Source: Fibrobacter succinogenes (lineage in GTDB: Bacteria; Fibrobacterota; Fibrobacteria; Fibrobacterales; Fibrobacteraceae). From it: a DNA stretch of 64,000 nucleotides. Below, one piece after another: positions 42,377 to 51,553 of this stretch; the stretch's first letter is position 1; each line of letters opens with the position of its first letter. Location of the stretch: positions 1-64,000 of the forward strand of contig CACXXH010000021.1 of the NCBI GenBank assembly GCA_902771595.1, read 5' to 3'. Both the position numbers and the translations under genes were made by a program. A model generated the notes under the pieces. That model saw only the letters and a list, made by a program, of their open reading frames with translations. It was not told the DNA's origin and did no database searches.

Positions 42377-43663
42377 TTAAATCGCGTTGAGAGCCTGGTC
42401 GAGATCGTTGATGATATCTTCGTAGTGCTCCGTGCCGATGGAGAGGCGGATCGTCGCCGGAGAAATTCCCGCGGCAGCGAGTTCTTCCGGAGTGAGTTCC
42501 GAGTGGGTCGTCGTGTACGGGTGAACCACAAGGCTCTTCACGTCGGCGACGTTAGCGAGCAGGCTGAAAATCTTGAGAGAGTCGATGAACTTGAAGGCTT
42601 CTTCTTGGCCGCCCTTCACGTCGAACGTGAAGATGGAACCGCCGCCGTTCGGGAAGTAGCGCTCGTAAAGCTTGTGGTCCGGATGGTCCTTGAAGCTCGG
42701 GTGATTGACCTTTGCCACCTTCGGGTGCTTCGAGAGGAATTCGAGAACCTTCTTGGTATTTTCCACATGGCGGTCGAGGCGGAGCGAAAGCGTTTCCGTG
42801 CCCTGGAGCAGGAGGAAGGCGTTGAACGGGGAAATCGCGGCACCTTCGTCACGCAGGAGAATAGCGCGGATATAGACGATGTAGGCAGCGGCGCCAGCAG
42901 CGGCCGTGAAGGGCACGCCGTAGCTCGGGTTGACTTCGGTGAACTGCGGGAACTTGCCAGATGCAGCCCAGTCAAACTTGCCACCGTCAACAATCACGCC
43001 GCCGAGCGTGGTACCGTGACCGCCAATGAACTTGGTCGCGGAATGAATCACGATGTCGGCACCGTGTTCCAGCGGGCGGATGAGGTACGGAGTACCGAAG
43101 GTATTGTCGATGAGCACCGGAATCTTGTGCTTGTGGGCGATTTCAGAAATCGCTTCGATGTCCGGGATATCGGAATGCGGGTTGCCGAGCGTTTCGATAA
43201 GCACGAGCTTCGTGTTTTCCTTGATGGCACCTTCGACTTCCTTCAAGTCGCGGGTGTTCACGAACGTGGTATCAACACCGAACGGGCGGAGCGTATGCTG
43301 CAAGAGGTTGTAGGTACCGCCGTAAATCGTACGCTGCGCCACCACATGGTCACCCTGGCGGGCGAGAGCGGTGATGGCATAGGTAAGGGCTGCCGCACCG
43401 GACGCGACTGCAAGGGCCGCGATACCGCCTTCGAGGGCGGCTATGCGTTTTTCAAAAACATCCTGCGTCGTGTTGGTGAGACGGCCATAAATATTGCCGG
43501 CATCTTTCAGATGGAAGCGATCAGAGGCATGCTGAGCGCTGTGGAAAACGTAAGAGGTGGTCTGGTAAATAGGAACCGCGCGGGAATCGGTGGCGGGATC
43601 GGCCTGTTCCTGGCCAACGTGGAGCTGAAGCGTTTCGAAGTGGAGTTTGTTCTGTGTTGTCAT
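42377..43663 (-). CDS. metY: O-acetylhomoserine sulfhydrylase, copy 1
   Basis: PLP-dependent Cys/Met-metabolism enzyme making homocysteine from O-acetylhomoserine and sulfide. 428 residues from ATG 43663, preceded by AAGGAATTTCACAA. Motifs: [42 protein letters not shown], the PLP-lysine loop [13 protein letters not shown], and C-terminal [12 protein letters not shown]. The closest relative in the window is the copy at 54311-55594, with roughly four of five residues the same by eye. First gene of the metY-cysK unit. An ATAG-N7-CTAT dyad sits about 175 bp upstream, matching one in the metE-regulator gap. Confidence 0.93.
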   Translation of the reverse strand: MTTQNKLHFETLQLHVGQEQADPATDSRAVPIYQTTSYVFHSAQHASDRFHLKDAGNIYGRLTNTTQDVFEKRIAALEGGIAALAVASGAAALTYAITALARQGDHVVAQRTIYGGTYNLLQHTLRPFGVDTTFVNTRDLKEVEGAIKENTKLVLIETLGNPHSDIPDIEAISEIAHKHKIPVLIDNTFGTPYLIRPLEHGADIVIHSATKFIGGHGTTLGGVIVDGGKFDWAASGKFPQFTEVNPSYGVPFTAAAGAAAYIVYIRAILLRDEGAAISPFNAFLLLQGTETLSLRLDRHVENTKKVLEFLSKHPKVAKVNHPSFKDHPDHKLYERYFPNGGGSIFTFDVKGGQEEAFKFIDSLKIFSLLANVADVKSLVVHPYTTTHSELTPEELAAAGISPATIRLSIGTEHYEDIINDLDQALNAI

Positions 43664-43685
43664 TTGTGAAATTCCTTTTTTGCTT

Positions 43686-43712
43686 GTCATCCCGGCCTTG
43701 TGCCGGAATCAC
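43686..43712. repeat. GTCATCCCGG-type intergenic repeat upstream of metY copy 1
   Basis: A 27-bp GTCATCCCGGCC...CCGGAATC element with its own small dyad (CCGG/CCGG). A similar sequence lies at 55949-55976 upstream of the second metY. Confidence 0.5.
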
Positions 43713-43836
43713 CATTTTTCTTGTTTAACTTTTCTGGACGTTCCGTCCGACAGGGTGTAAAGTAGAATCATTTTCCTACCTTTTCAATAGGGAAATACCA
43801 GAAAACCCAGGATTTTTGCTTACATTTTTCTTACCG

Positions 43837-43851
43837 ATAGTTTTTATCTAT
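43837..43851. promoter_or_regulatory. Putative LysR-type regulator box upstream of metY copy 1
   Basis: ATAG-TTTTTAT-CTAT, a dyad with a 7-nt spacer. The same half-sites and spacing occur at 46341-46355 beside metE. It probably binds the LysR-type regulator encoded at 46384. Confidence 0.45.
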
Positions 43852-43918
43852 AACTAGTGTATAGGAAAAGCCTATTAAATCGCCCAAAAACGGCAATTTC
43901 AACCACTAACACGCGAAA

Positions 43919-43943
43919 GTCCCGCAAGGGGTGCCTGCGGGAC
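43919..43943 (-). terminator. Terminator after metE
   Basis: GTCCCGCA and TGCGGGAC form an 8-bp stem around GGCACCCCT on the minus strand, followed by TTTC. It lies 26 bp past the metE stop codon. Confidence 0.65.
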
Positions 43944-43969
43944 TGTGAGGTGTATATGGAACTTCTACG

Positions 43970-46243
43970 TTAAATCTCGGCACGCAGCTGCTTTGCCGCA
44001 GCAACGAGATTCTTGATACTTGCGGTCGTTTCCGTCTCTCCACGGGTCTTGAGGCCGCAATCGGGGTTCACCCACACGTTGGCCTGGGGAACCTTGTCTA
44101 TAATCTTGTGAATCGTATTGACGATTTCGTCCACGGAAGGCACGCGCGGCGAGTGGATGTCGTACACGCCCGGGCCCACCTGCGTTTCGAAATGCGCCTC
44201 GTTGAGCGCGTCGAGCAGCTTGAGGTCGGAACGGCTCGCTTCGAACGTGATGACGTCGGCATCCATCGCGTCGATATCGCGGACAATGTCGTTGAATTCG
44301 CTGTAGCACATGTGCGTGTGGATCTGCGTTTCGGGCTTGACCTTCGCATGCACCAGACGGAACGCGGGGATGGCCCAGTCGAGGTATTCCTTGTGCCAGT
44401 CGCTCTTGCGCAGCGGCAGCTTTTCGCGGAGGGCGGCCTCGTCAATCTGGATGACCTTGATGCCGTTCTTCTCGAGATCCAAAACTTCATCGCGGATGGC
44501 AAGGCCAATCTGCTGAGCCTGCGTCTTGAGCGAAATATCTTCGCGCGGGAAGGACCAGTTGAGGATTGTCACCGGGCCGGTGAGCATGCCCTTCACGGGC
44601 TTGTTCGTCTGCTGCTGCGCGAACACGGACCATTCGACGGTGATGGGCTTGCTGCGGTGAATGTCGCCCCACACTACGGGCGGCTTGACGCAGCGCGTGC
44701 CGTAGCTCTGCACCCAGGCGTTCTGCGTGAAGATGAAGCCGTCAATCTGCGTACCGAAATATTCCACCATGTCGTTGCGTTCGAATTCGCCGTGCACGAT
44801 CACGTCGAGGCCGATGCTTTCCTGGAGGGCGATGCATTCCGCAATCTTCTTCTGGTTGAACGCCACGTACTGTTCGCGGGTAATCTCGCCCTTCTTGAAG
44901 GCGGCGCGGTTCGCACGGACTTCCGCAGTCTGCGGGAACGATCCGATGGTCGTCGTGGGGAACGCCGGAAGATTGAACTTTTCAACCTGCACCTTCTTGC
45001 GGTCGGCGCGAGAGGGGCTACGCACGAAGTCGGCATCATTCAGGGCGGCAAGCGCAGACTGCACCGAAGCGGTAGACTGCACGCGCACGACGGTGAAGAG
45101 GGCCCTGTTCTTTTCGAGGGCGTCAGAATTTTCCGTCGCAATGTCGGAAAGTTCCTCGAGTTTTTCTTCGGCGAAAGCGAAATGCTTCAGGGTGTCCGCA
45201 GGGAGCTTCTGTTCGGCAGCGACCGTGTAGGGCACATGCAACAGCGAGCACGAAGTACCCACGACCACGCGGGACGCATCAACGACCTTCTCGATTTCGG
45301 CGAGGAGGAGATTCTTCTTTTCGTAATCGGCGCGCCAGATGTTCTTGCCATTCACGACGCCCGCAAACAGGAGCGCATCCTTCGGGAAGCCCGTACGGAG
45401 CAGTTCAAGAGACTTGAGGCCTTCCACGAAGTCGAGGCCGATACCGTCGAAACCGAGCGAAACCACATCGGCATAGACATCGCGGATATCGCCGAAGTAA
45501 GTCTGCAAGAGAACCTTGGCCGAGGCCTTCGCATGCACCTGTTCCAGCAAGGATGCGTAGATGGACTTGAAGAGCCGCTTTTCCTCTTCGCTCACGTCGA
45601 AGACGAGGGCGGGTTCGGCAAAGGCGATCCATTCGGCACCGGCAGCCGACAGCTGTTCAGCCAGCTTCAGATAGGCTTTCACCGCAGAATCGGCAAAAGC
45701 AGACGCATTCTTCTTGCCGTTGTAGCGGGCAAGCTTCAGGAAGGTATAGGGACCAACGAGGCTAGGAACTGTATGAACCCCGGCAGCCTTCGCCTCGTTG
45801 TATTCCCGAAGGGGCTTCACGTCGCCTGCAACAGCAAGTTCGGTAGAATCGTCCAGTTCGGGAACAATGTAGTGATAGTTCGTGTTGAACCATTTCTTCA
45901 TCGGGAGGGCCTTGACATCGCCCTTTTCGCCCTGATAGCCGTGCGCAGCGGCAAAATAGGTCTCAAGTTCAGAAAGTCCGAGTTCCTTGTAACGCGCAGG
46001 GACGGCCCCGAGCAGGAACGCCGTATCAAGAACGTTATCGTAGAACGAAAAATCATTGGACGGAATGAAGTCAATGCCAGCCGCCTTTTGCTTCTGCCAA
46101 CCGTACAGGCGGATTTCGGCCGCCGTCTTCTGCAGTTCTGCTTCAGAAATTTCGCCCTTGAAGAATTTTTCACTTGCAAACTTGAGTTCACGAGCCTTGC
46201 CGATACGCGGAAAACCGATTACAGATGTTTTTTTCGTTGTCAT
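43970..46243 (-). CDS. metE: Cobalamin-independent methionine synthase
   Basis: Transfers the methyl group of methyl-tetrahydrofolate to homocysteine. 757 residues, full length, with N-terminal (VIGFPRIGKARELKFASEKF) and catalytic (TTTIGSFPQTAEVRANR) barrels. Zinc ligands are visible in HTHMCYSEF and in NPDCGLKTRGETE; folate/homocysteine contacts include MLTGPVTILNWSF and IQIDEAALREKLP. Divergent from the LysR-type regulator gene with a 140-bp gap holding two ATAG...CTAT dyads. That is the classic metE-metR layout and implies homocysteine-responsive control. Confidence 0.97.
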   Translation of the reverse strand: MTTKKTSVIGFPRIGKARELKFASEKFFKGEISEAELQKTAAEIRLYGWQKQKAAGIDFIPSNDFSFYDNVLDTAFLLGAVPARYKELGLSELETYFAAAHGYQGEKGDVKALPMKKWFNTNYHYIVPELDDSTELAVAGDVKPLREYNEAKAAGVHTVPSLVGPYTFLKLARYNGKKNASAFADSAVKAYLKLAEQLSAAGAEWIAFAEPALVFDVSEEEKRLFKSIYASLLEQVHAKASAKVLLQTYFGDIRDVYADVVSLGFDGIGLDFVEGLKSLELLRTGFPKDALLFAGVVNGKNIWRADYEKKNLLLAEIEKVVDASRVVVGTSCSLLHVPYTVAAEQKLPADTLKHFAFAEEKLEELSDIATENSDALEKNRALFTVVRVQSTASVQSALAALNDADFVRSPSRADRKKVQVEKFNLPAFPTTTIGSFPQTAEVRANRAAFKKGEITREQYVAFNQKKIAECIALQESIGLDVIVHGEFERNDMVEYFGTQIDGFIFTQNAWVQSYGTRCVKPPVVWGDIHRSKPITVEWSVFAQQQTNKPVKGMLTGPVTILNWSFPREDISLKTQAQQIGLAIRDEVLDLEKNGIKVIQIDEAALREKLPLRKSDWHKEYLDWAIPAFRLVHAKVKPETQIHTHMCYSEFNDIVRDIDAMDADVITFEASRSDLKLLDALNEAHFETQVGPGVYDIHSPRVPSVDEIVNTIHKIIDKVPQANVWVNPDCGLKTRGETETTASIKNLVAAAKQLRAEI

Positions 46244-46308
46244 ATTGTTTCTACCTACCTTTTTCGTATGTTATTTTGTTCGTCGGCAAATATATCTTCT
46301 TTTTTGGA

Positions 46309-46355
46309 ATAGGTAAAATACTATTTTTTGTAAGTTCACCATAGATTTAAACTAT
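46309..46355. promoter_or_regulatory. Two LysR-type boxes between metE and its regulator
   Basis: ATAG-N8-CTAT at 46309-46324 and ATAG-ATTTAAA-CTAT at 46341-46355. They sit between the divergent metE (start 46243) and regulator (start 46384) genes, so they could control both. Confidence 0.55.
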
Positions 46356-46383
46356 GATGAATAACCAGCAATAAAAAAGTACT

Positions 46384-47298
46384 ATGACATTACAACAACT
46401 TAAATACGCAGTAGCAGTAGCCGACACACTGAATATCACGGAGGCGTCCAAGCGCGTCTTCATCTCGCAACCGAGCCTGACAGCGGCCATCCACGAACTC
46501 GAAGACGAAATGGGCGTGACGATTTTCAACCGCAGCAACAAGGGTGTCACCATCACGAACGAAGGCGATGAATTCCTTTCGTATGCGCGCCAAGTGCTGG
46601 AACAGGCCGCGCTTCTCGAAGACCACTACAAGGGCGGCGAAAACGGGAATACGATTTTTTCCGTCAGTTGTCAGCACTATTCCTTCGCCGTGAACGCATT
46701 CGTCGATGTCATCCGCAAATTCGGCGGCCCGAGCTACGACTTCACGCTCCGCGAAACGCAGACAAACGAGATTATCGAAGACGTCACCAAGATGAAAAGC
46801 GAAATCGGCGTTCTCTACCTGAGCGGAAAAAACGAAAAGGTCATTCGCAACATGATCCGGAAAAACAACCTGGAATTCGAGCCGCTATTCACCACGCCGC
46901 TTCACGTGTTCATGTCGTCCAAGAACCCGCTCGCCAAAAAAGAACGCATTACCCTCGCGGACTTGAAGCCCTTCCCGTACCTGACCTACGAACAGGGAAA
47001 CTTCAACTCCTTCTACTTTGCCGAAGAGCCGCTCACCGCCATCGACTTCGATTGCCCGCGAAACATCAAGGTCCGTGACCGCGCCACGCTTTTCAATTTG
47101 CTGATCGGCCTCGACGGCTACACCATCTGTTCGGGCGTCATCAGCCACAAACTGAACGGCAAGGAAATTATCGCGAAACCGCTCGCCGTCTTCGACAAAA
47201 TGACCATCGGCTACGTCATGCGAAAAGGCGTAACGCCATCCCGCTATGCACAAGCCTACATCGTTGCACTAATGCGCCACTGCAAACAAGAATCTTGA
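46384..47298 (+). CDS. LysR-type transcriptional regulator, MetR-like by context
   Basis: 304 residues. The N-terminal winged helix-turn-helix (LQQLKYAVAVADTLNITEAS through LTAAIHELEDEMGVTIFNR) is followed by a linker helix and a two-lobed effector domain (about 90-300). Divergently placed from metE, the standard position of MetR, with shared dyads in the gap. Similar dyads upstream of metY suggest it controls homocysteine and methionine synthesis genes. The effector domain alone does not distinguish MetR from CysB/CysL-type regulators, so the symbol is left open. A 9-bp hairpin terminator follows. Confidence 0.88.
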   Translation: MTLQQLKYAVAVADTLNITEASKRVFISQPSLTAAIHELEDEMGVTIFNRSNKGVTITNEGDEFLSYARQVLEQAALLEDHYKGGENGNTIFSVSCQHYSFAVNAFVDVIRKFGGPSYDFTLRETQTNEIIEDVTKMKSEIGVLYLSGKNEKVIRNMIRKNNLEFEPLFTTPLHVFMSSKNPLAKKERITLADLKPFPYLTYEQGNFNSFYFAEEPLTAIDFDCPRNIKVRDRATLFNLLIGLDGYTICSGVISHKLNGKEIIAKPLAVFDKMTIGYVMRKGVTPSRYAQAYIVALMRHCKQES

Positions 47299-47324
47299 CG
47301 GGTAACGAGAGAACAAAAACGAAA

Positions 47325-47351
47325 TGCGGGTCCAAGTAAACAGGACCCGCA
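47325..47351 (+). terminator. Hairpin after the LysR-type gene
   Basis: TGCGGGTCC and GGACCCGCA, a perfect 9-bp stem with a 9-nt loop. No strong T-run follows, so termination efficiency is uncertain. Confidence 0.5.
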
Positions 47352-47423
47352 CGCTCCAAAAATATGATGGATGGAATAAAAAGCTATTTTATCACAGCGT
47401 AAAATATTAGCACGACTGCGACA

Positions 47424-48659
47424 ATGAACAATCTCATTGAGAAATTTACAGATGCGGCACTCGCACAGATGCGCGAAAGTCACACTTACCGCACCATGCG
47501 CCTGATAGAATCCCCGGAAGCAGCGCACATAATACTCCGCGGCGAGAACGGGATTTCAAGCGAACAGATTTTACTCGCATCCAATTCTTACCTGGATTTG
47601 GCGGATGTTCCCGAACTCAAGCAAGCCATGGCCAATGCAGTACTCAAATGGGGCACAGGGAGCGGAGGCGCGCGGCTCACCACAGGCAACAAGACACCGC
47701 ATGTGGAACTGGAAACCGAAATTGCTCGGTTCAAGGGCGAAGAAGCCGCCATTACGTTCAATACGGGCTACATGGCAAATGTCGGGACGATTTCTGCACT
47801 TTGCGGAAAAGGCGACTACATCTTTAGCGACGAATTGAACCACGCGAGCATTATCGACGGGATTCGTTTGTCGCGCGCCAAATGCTTTGTTTACAAGCAC
47901 AATGACATGGCTGATTTGGAACGCGTCATTTTGGAAGCGAAGGCCGATGCCCGCGAACAAGCCGCGACCTCGCAAGGAAAGGCCGCTGCGGAATTTCGCG
48001 GGATGATCGTGACGGATGCCGTATTCAGCATGGATGGCGACCTGGCAAATTTGCCGGAACTGTTGAAGATTGCAAAGGCCCACGAAGTTTTGCTGATGAT
48101 TGACGAAGCGCATGCCACGGGAGTTCTTGGCAAAACGGGTCGCGGTTTGGCAGAGCACTATGGTTGCGAGCACGCCGACGTCACTATTGGCACTTTGAGC
48201 AAGGCTGTCGCCACCGAAGGTGGTTTCGTGGCAGGCAAGCAGAAACTGATTGACTTTTTGAGAAACAAATCCCGCAGTTTCATATTCACCACGGCAATGG
48301 CTCCCGCAATTGCGGCTGCCGCCTTGAACAACCTGAAATTTATCGAAGCAAATCCCGAAAGGGTTCAACAGCTTCGCGGCAATGTAGATTTCTTCTGCGA
48401 AAGCCTGCGGCGCGAAGGTTTGAATGTCGCCACATCGCCTTCCGCGATTGTCCCTATCGTTATCGGTGACGAGGCCAAAGCGCTGCAGATTTCTGCGACA
48501 CTCCAGGAACATGGAATTCTGATTCCGGCAATCCGCTACCCGACTGTCGCCAAGGGGAGTGCCCGACTCCGTGCAAGCCTAATGGCTACGCACACACACG
48601 AAGAACTAGAACGCGCCGCAAAGGAAATAGCAACAATATGCAAAACGGATATTTCGTAA
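47424..48659 (+). CDS. bioF: 8-amino-7-oxononanoate synthase
   Basis: PLP-dependent enzyme joining pimeloyl-CoA (or -ACP) with alanine in biotin synthesis. 411 residues. Motifs: LASNSYLDLADVPELK, the glycine-rich GTGSGGARLTTGNKTPH, TDAVFSMDGDLANL, DEAHATGVLGKTGRG and the PLP-lysine GTLSKAVATEGGF. First gene of a four-gene biotin operon F-D-A-W; the next gene, bioD, overlaps it by 22 bp. A TAAAAT lies about 23 bp before the ATG. The 125-bp gap to the regulator gene holds a terminator and this promoter region. Confidence 0.93.
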   Translation: MNNLIEKFTDAALAQMRESHTYRTMRLIESPEAAHIILRGENGISSEQILLASNSYLDLADVPELKQAMANAVLKWGTGSGGARLTTGNKTPHVELETEIARFKGEEAAITFNTGYMANVGTISALCGKGDYIFSDELNHASIIDGIRLSRAKCFVYKHNDMADLERVILEAKADAREQAATSQGKAAAEFRGMIVTDAVFSMDGDLANLPELLKIAKAHEVLLMIDEAHATGVLGKTGRGLAEHYGCEHADVTIGTLSKAVATEGGFVAGKQKLIDFLRNKSRSFIFTTAMAPAIAAAALNNLKFIEANPERVQQLRGNVDFFCESLRREGLNVATSPSAIVPIVIGDEAKALQISATLQEHGILIPAIRYPTVAKGSARLRASLMATHTHEELERAAKEIATICKTDIS

Positions 48660-49363
48660 CAGCCACGGGAACCGATGTCGGAAAAACTTTCGTCACGGCC
48701 CTGCTCGTAAAAAAGTGGCGCGATTTGGGAATTGACGCAGGTTACTACAAGGCAGCCCTGAGCGGCGCCGAACTGCGTGACGGCAAGTGGATTGCCGGCG
48801 ACGCCGATTACGTAAAGCGCATCGCAAACCTCCCCGACTCTCAAGAACAGTTGGTGAGCTACGTATACAAAGAAGCGGTGTCGCCACATCTTGCCGCCCG
48901 CAAAGAAGGTAATCCCGTAGAACTTTCAAAAGTCCGCAAAGATTTCGATGCGGCCTGCGCACGCCACAAGTTCGTTTTTGCAGAAGGCTCCGGCGGAATC
49001 ATTTGCCCGATTCGTTATGACGTCGCCAACGCTGTCAACGGCGCCGATGATGGTGCAAATGTCGTGCCAAATACTGCGCCGCAAAAAATTTTCCTCGTCG
49101 ACATCATCAAGACGCTCAACTTGCCGCTTCTCGTGGTAACTACGGCAGCCCTCGGCTCCATCAACGCCTGCGTGCTCACGGTCGAATACGCAAGAGCGCA
49201 CGGCCTCGAGGTTCGCGGGATTATCGTGAATCGCTACGGCATGAGCGGAAATTTCGAAATGGAAGATGACAACATCAAGATGATGCAGGATTTGACCGGG
49301 CTTTCCATACTCGCAAAATTGAGCGAAGGCGCAAACGACTTGGGCGTTAGCGAAATTTTCTAA
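48638..49363 (+). CDS. bioD: Dethiobiotin synthetase
   Basis: ATP-dependent carboxylation of DAPA to dethiobiotin. 241 residues. Starts YFVTATGTDVGKTFVTA (Walker A GTDVGKT), with the substrate-lysine segment AGYYKAALSG, VFAEGSGGIICPI and VVTTAALGSINACVLT. The start lies inside the end of bioF (22-bp overlap), so translation is probably coupled. bioA follows after 12 bp. Confidence 0.94.
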   Translation: MQNGYFVTATGTDVGKTFVTALLVKKWRDLGIDAGYYKAALSGAELRDGKWIAGDADYVKRIANLPDSQEQLVSYVYKEAVSPHLAARKEGNPVELSKVRKDFDAACARHKFVFAEGSGGIICPIRYDVANAVNGADDGANVVPNTAPQKIFLVDIIKTLNLPLLVVTTAALGSINACVLTVEYARAHGLEVRGIIVNRYGMSGNFEMEDDNIKMMQDLTGLSILAKLSEGANDLGVSEIF

Positions 49364-49375
49364 ATTTGGCGCCGT

Positions 49376-50725
49376 ATGAATTTCTCTAGCGAAAGTTTTT
49401 CAAAAAAGATTGCGTTCGATAGCGAACATTTGTGGCACCCTTATGCCGCACTCAAGAATACTCCCGCTCGTTTCCTCGCAAAGTCTGCGCACGGAACGAC
49501 AGTCGAGACCGCCGACGGCCTAAAACTCATCGATGCCGTATCCAGCTGGTGGTGCATGGCCCACGGGCACAATGCTCCCGAAATCGTAGAAGCGATTCAA
49601 AAGCAGAGCGAAAAGATGTGTCACGTGATGTTCGGCGGATTCACGCACGAGCCCGCCATCGAACTCGGCGAACGCCTTGTAGAATTTTTGCCGGAAGGCC
49701 TGAACAAGATTTTCTTCGCGGACTCGGGAAGCATCGCCGTGGAATGCGCCGCCAAGATGGCGGTGCAGTACCAGCATTCGCTGGGCCGCCCAGAACGCTG
49801 TAAGTTGGTCGCCTTGAAGGGCGGCTACCACGGCGACACCGCAGGCGCGATGGCCTTAAGCGATCCCGACGGAATGCACGTACTTTTCCGCGGAATCATG
49901 CCGCAGCATTATTTCGCCGAGCGCCCGAATTGCCGCTTTGACAGCCCTTGGGACGATAGCGATTTCGCCTCGATGGAGCGCGTCGTCGAAGAACATGAAA
50001 ACGAAATTGCAGCCATCATCTGCGAACCCGTCTTTCAGGGCGGAAACGGAATGTGGCTTTACAACGCTGGCTACTTAAAACGCCTCCGCAAGCTTTGCGA
50101 CGAAAAAGGCATCTTGCTGATTCTGGACGAAATCGCCTCGGGATTTTTCCGCACGGGCCCGCAATTTGCGATGATGCATACCGCCGACGCAAACGGCGAC
50201 TACATCAAGCCCGACATCATGTGCATCGGCAAGGCGCTTACCGGCGGAAGCATCACCATGGCCGCCTGCGTCGCTTCTGACAAGGTTGCAGAAACCATTA
50301 CGAACAGCAAGATTCCCGCATTCATGCACGGCCCCACCTACATGGCAAACCCGCTTGCATGTGCGGCAGGCATCGCCTCGCTCGATCTGTTCAAGAGCCG
50401 CAACTACGCCGAAAACGTCAAGCGCATCGAAAGCCGCCTCCGCAAAAATCTCGAACCGCTCCGCAGTCTCGAAAATGCCGCCGACGTGCGCGTTCTCGGA
50501 GCCATCGGTGTCTTGGAACTCAAGGCAAAGCCTTCTGCTGACGACATCCTGAAAGTCATCAAGGACACCGGCGTTTGGCTGCGCCCCTTCTGCAATTACG
50601 TTTACACCATGCCCCCGCTCATCACCACCGACGCCGAAATCGACCGCATCTGCGAAGCTATCAAGCGCATTGGCGAATGCGAGCCCGCCCCGGTCGTAGA
50701 AGGCGAAGACGAATTTCACGAGTAG
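49376..50725 (+). CDS. bioA: Adenosylmethionine-8-amino-7-oxononanoate aminotransferase
   Basis: Class III PLP aminotransferase that forms DAPA. 449 residues. Family motifs: LWHPYAALKNTP, SSWWCMAHGHN, FADSGSIAVECAAKMA, LKGGYHGDTAGAMA, ILDEIASGFFRTG and the PLP-lysine loop CIGKALTGGSITMAA, with HGPTYMANPLACA near the end. Third gene of the biotin operon, 12 bp after bioD and 4 bp before bioW. Uses S-adenosylmethionine as amino donor by family knowledge, linking this operon to the methionine genes nearby. Confidence 0.95.
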   Translation: MNFSSESFSKKIAFDSEHLWHPYAALKNTPARFLAKSAHGTTVETADGLKLIDAVSSWWCMAHGHNAPEIVEAIQKQSEKMCHVMFGGFTHEPAIELGERLVEFLPEGLNKIFFADSGSIAVECAAKMAVQYQHSLGRPERCKLVALKGGYHGDTAGAMALSDPDGMHVLFRGIMPQHYFAERPNCRFDSPWDDSDFASMERVVEEHENEIAAIICEPVFQGGNGMWLYNAGYLKRLRKLCDEKGILLILDEIASGFFRTGPQFAMMHTADANGDYIKPDIMCIGKALTGGSITMAACVASDKVAETITNSKIPAFMHGPTYMANPLACAAGIASLDLFKSRNYAENVKRIESRLRKNLEPLRSLENAADVRVLGAIGVLELKAKPSADDILKVIKDTGVWLRPFCNYVYTMPPLITTDAEIDRICEAIKRIGECEPAPVVEGEDEFHE

Positions 50726-50729
50726 TGCT

Positions 50730-51467
50730 ATGGATTATTACAGTTTGAAAATGCGCGCCTCGCAGCAAGTGGGCGAAGGCGACCAGAAACACGAACAGCA
50801 CATTTCCGGTGCGGAACGCATCGTAAGCCGCGACGCCGTCGAAGCGGTTTGCACGGCCATGGCTCACCGCGCGCTGACGCACTCCAAAGGCGACCCGGAC
50901 TTTATCAACATCAAGATTGAAAAAGTTTGCGAAAAAGACATCCAGATTCTGAAGGCGCTGCCCGTCACCCGCATTGACGTGGACACTTGGCAACAAGGGC
51001 TCGACAAAGCTTTTGAACTCGTTGGCGAAGCAGCCGCCGGCATTCGCGAAAAACTTCCCGAACTTCTGCAGGCCACATTTCCCATGCGCGGCGCCATGCT
51101 TTACGACATCGCGACAGGGACACGCCTAGAACCCGACCAACAGCGCGGCGTACGCGCCACCTACATGGACGCCCTCCACTCCAGCACGGTCGACAGCTGC
51201 AAAAACCATTTTAACGAAGCCATCGTTCTCGCGACAAAAGTGGCGAACGCTCCCGGCATGGTTGCGGAACTCTGCATCTCCGACGACCCGAATTACATCA
51301 CGGGCTACGTCGCGAGCAAGGAACTCGGCTACGTGCGCATCATGAAAATGAAGGAAATGGGCGACGAGAACGGAGGCCGCATTTTCCTGTTCGATTCCCG
51401 CAAGGCAAAAGCCGAAGATTGCATCGAATTCTTGCAGAAAAAGAAAGTGCTTGTCGAAACCGCATGA
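50730..51467 (+). CDS. bioW: 6-carboxyhexanoate-CoA ligase (pimeloyl-CoA synthetase)
   Basis: Activates free pimelate to pimeloyl-CoA, the entry point of the BioW-type biotin route. 245 residues. It starts YYSLKMRASQQV and contains the signature HISGAERIVSRD, then IKIEKV and TRIDV, and the C-terminal region VANAPGMVAELCISDDPNY-ITGYVAS. Last gene of the bioF-D-A-W operon; the start codon is 4 bp after the bioA stop codon. Its presence implies that pimelate is made by a separate pathway (as with BioI or BioZ in other taxa) or taken up. bioB is not in this window. Confidence 0.88.
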   Translation: MDYYSLKMRASQQVGEGDQKHEQHISGAERIVSRDAVEAVCTAMAHRALTHSKGDPDFINIKIEKVCEKDIQILKALPVTRIDVDTWQQGLDKAFELVGEAAAGIREKLPELLQATFPMRGAMLYDIATGTRLEPDQQRGVRATYMDALHSSTVDSCKNHFNEAIVLATKVANAPGMVAELCISDDPNYITGYVASKELGYVRIMKMKEMGDENGGRIFLFDSRKAKAEDCIEFLQKKKVLVETA

Positions 51468-51553
51468 CTCCTGTCACGCAAAATGGTTTATCAAACATAC
51501 CCCCTTCAACAAATACTAATTTTAGACTAACTAATAAATAATATGGAGGGAAC

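Noticed and set aside
41360-43669. 769-codon plus-strand frame opposite metY and cysK
   Set aside because: Antisense to two well-identified enzymes. The same kind of shadow occurs opposite the second metY copy.
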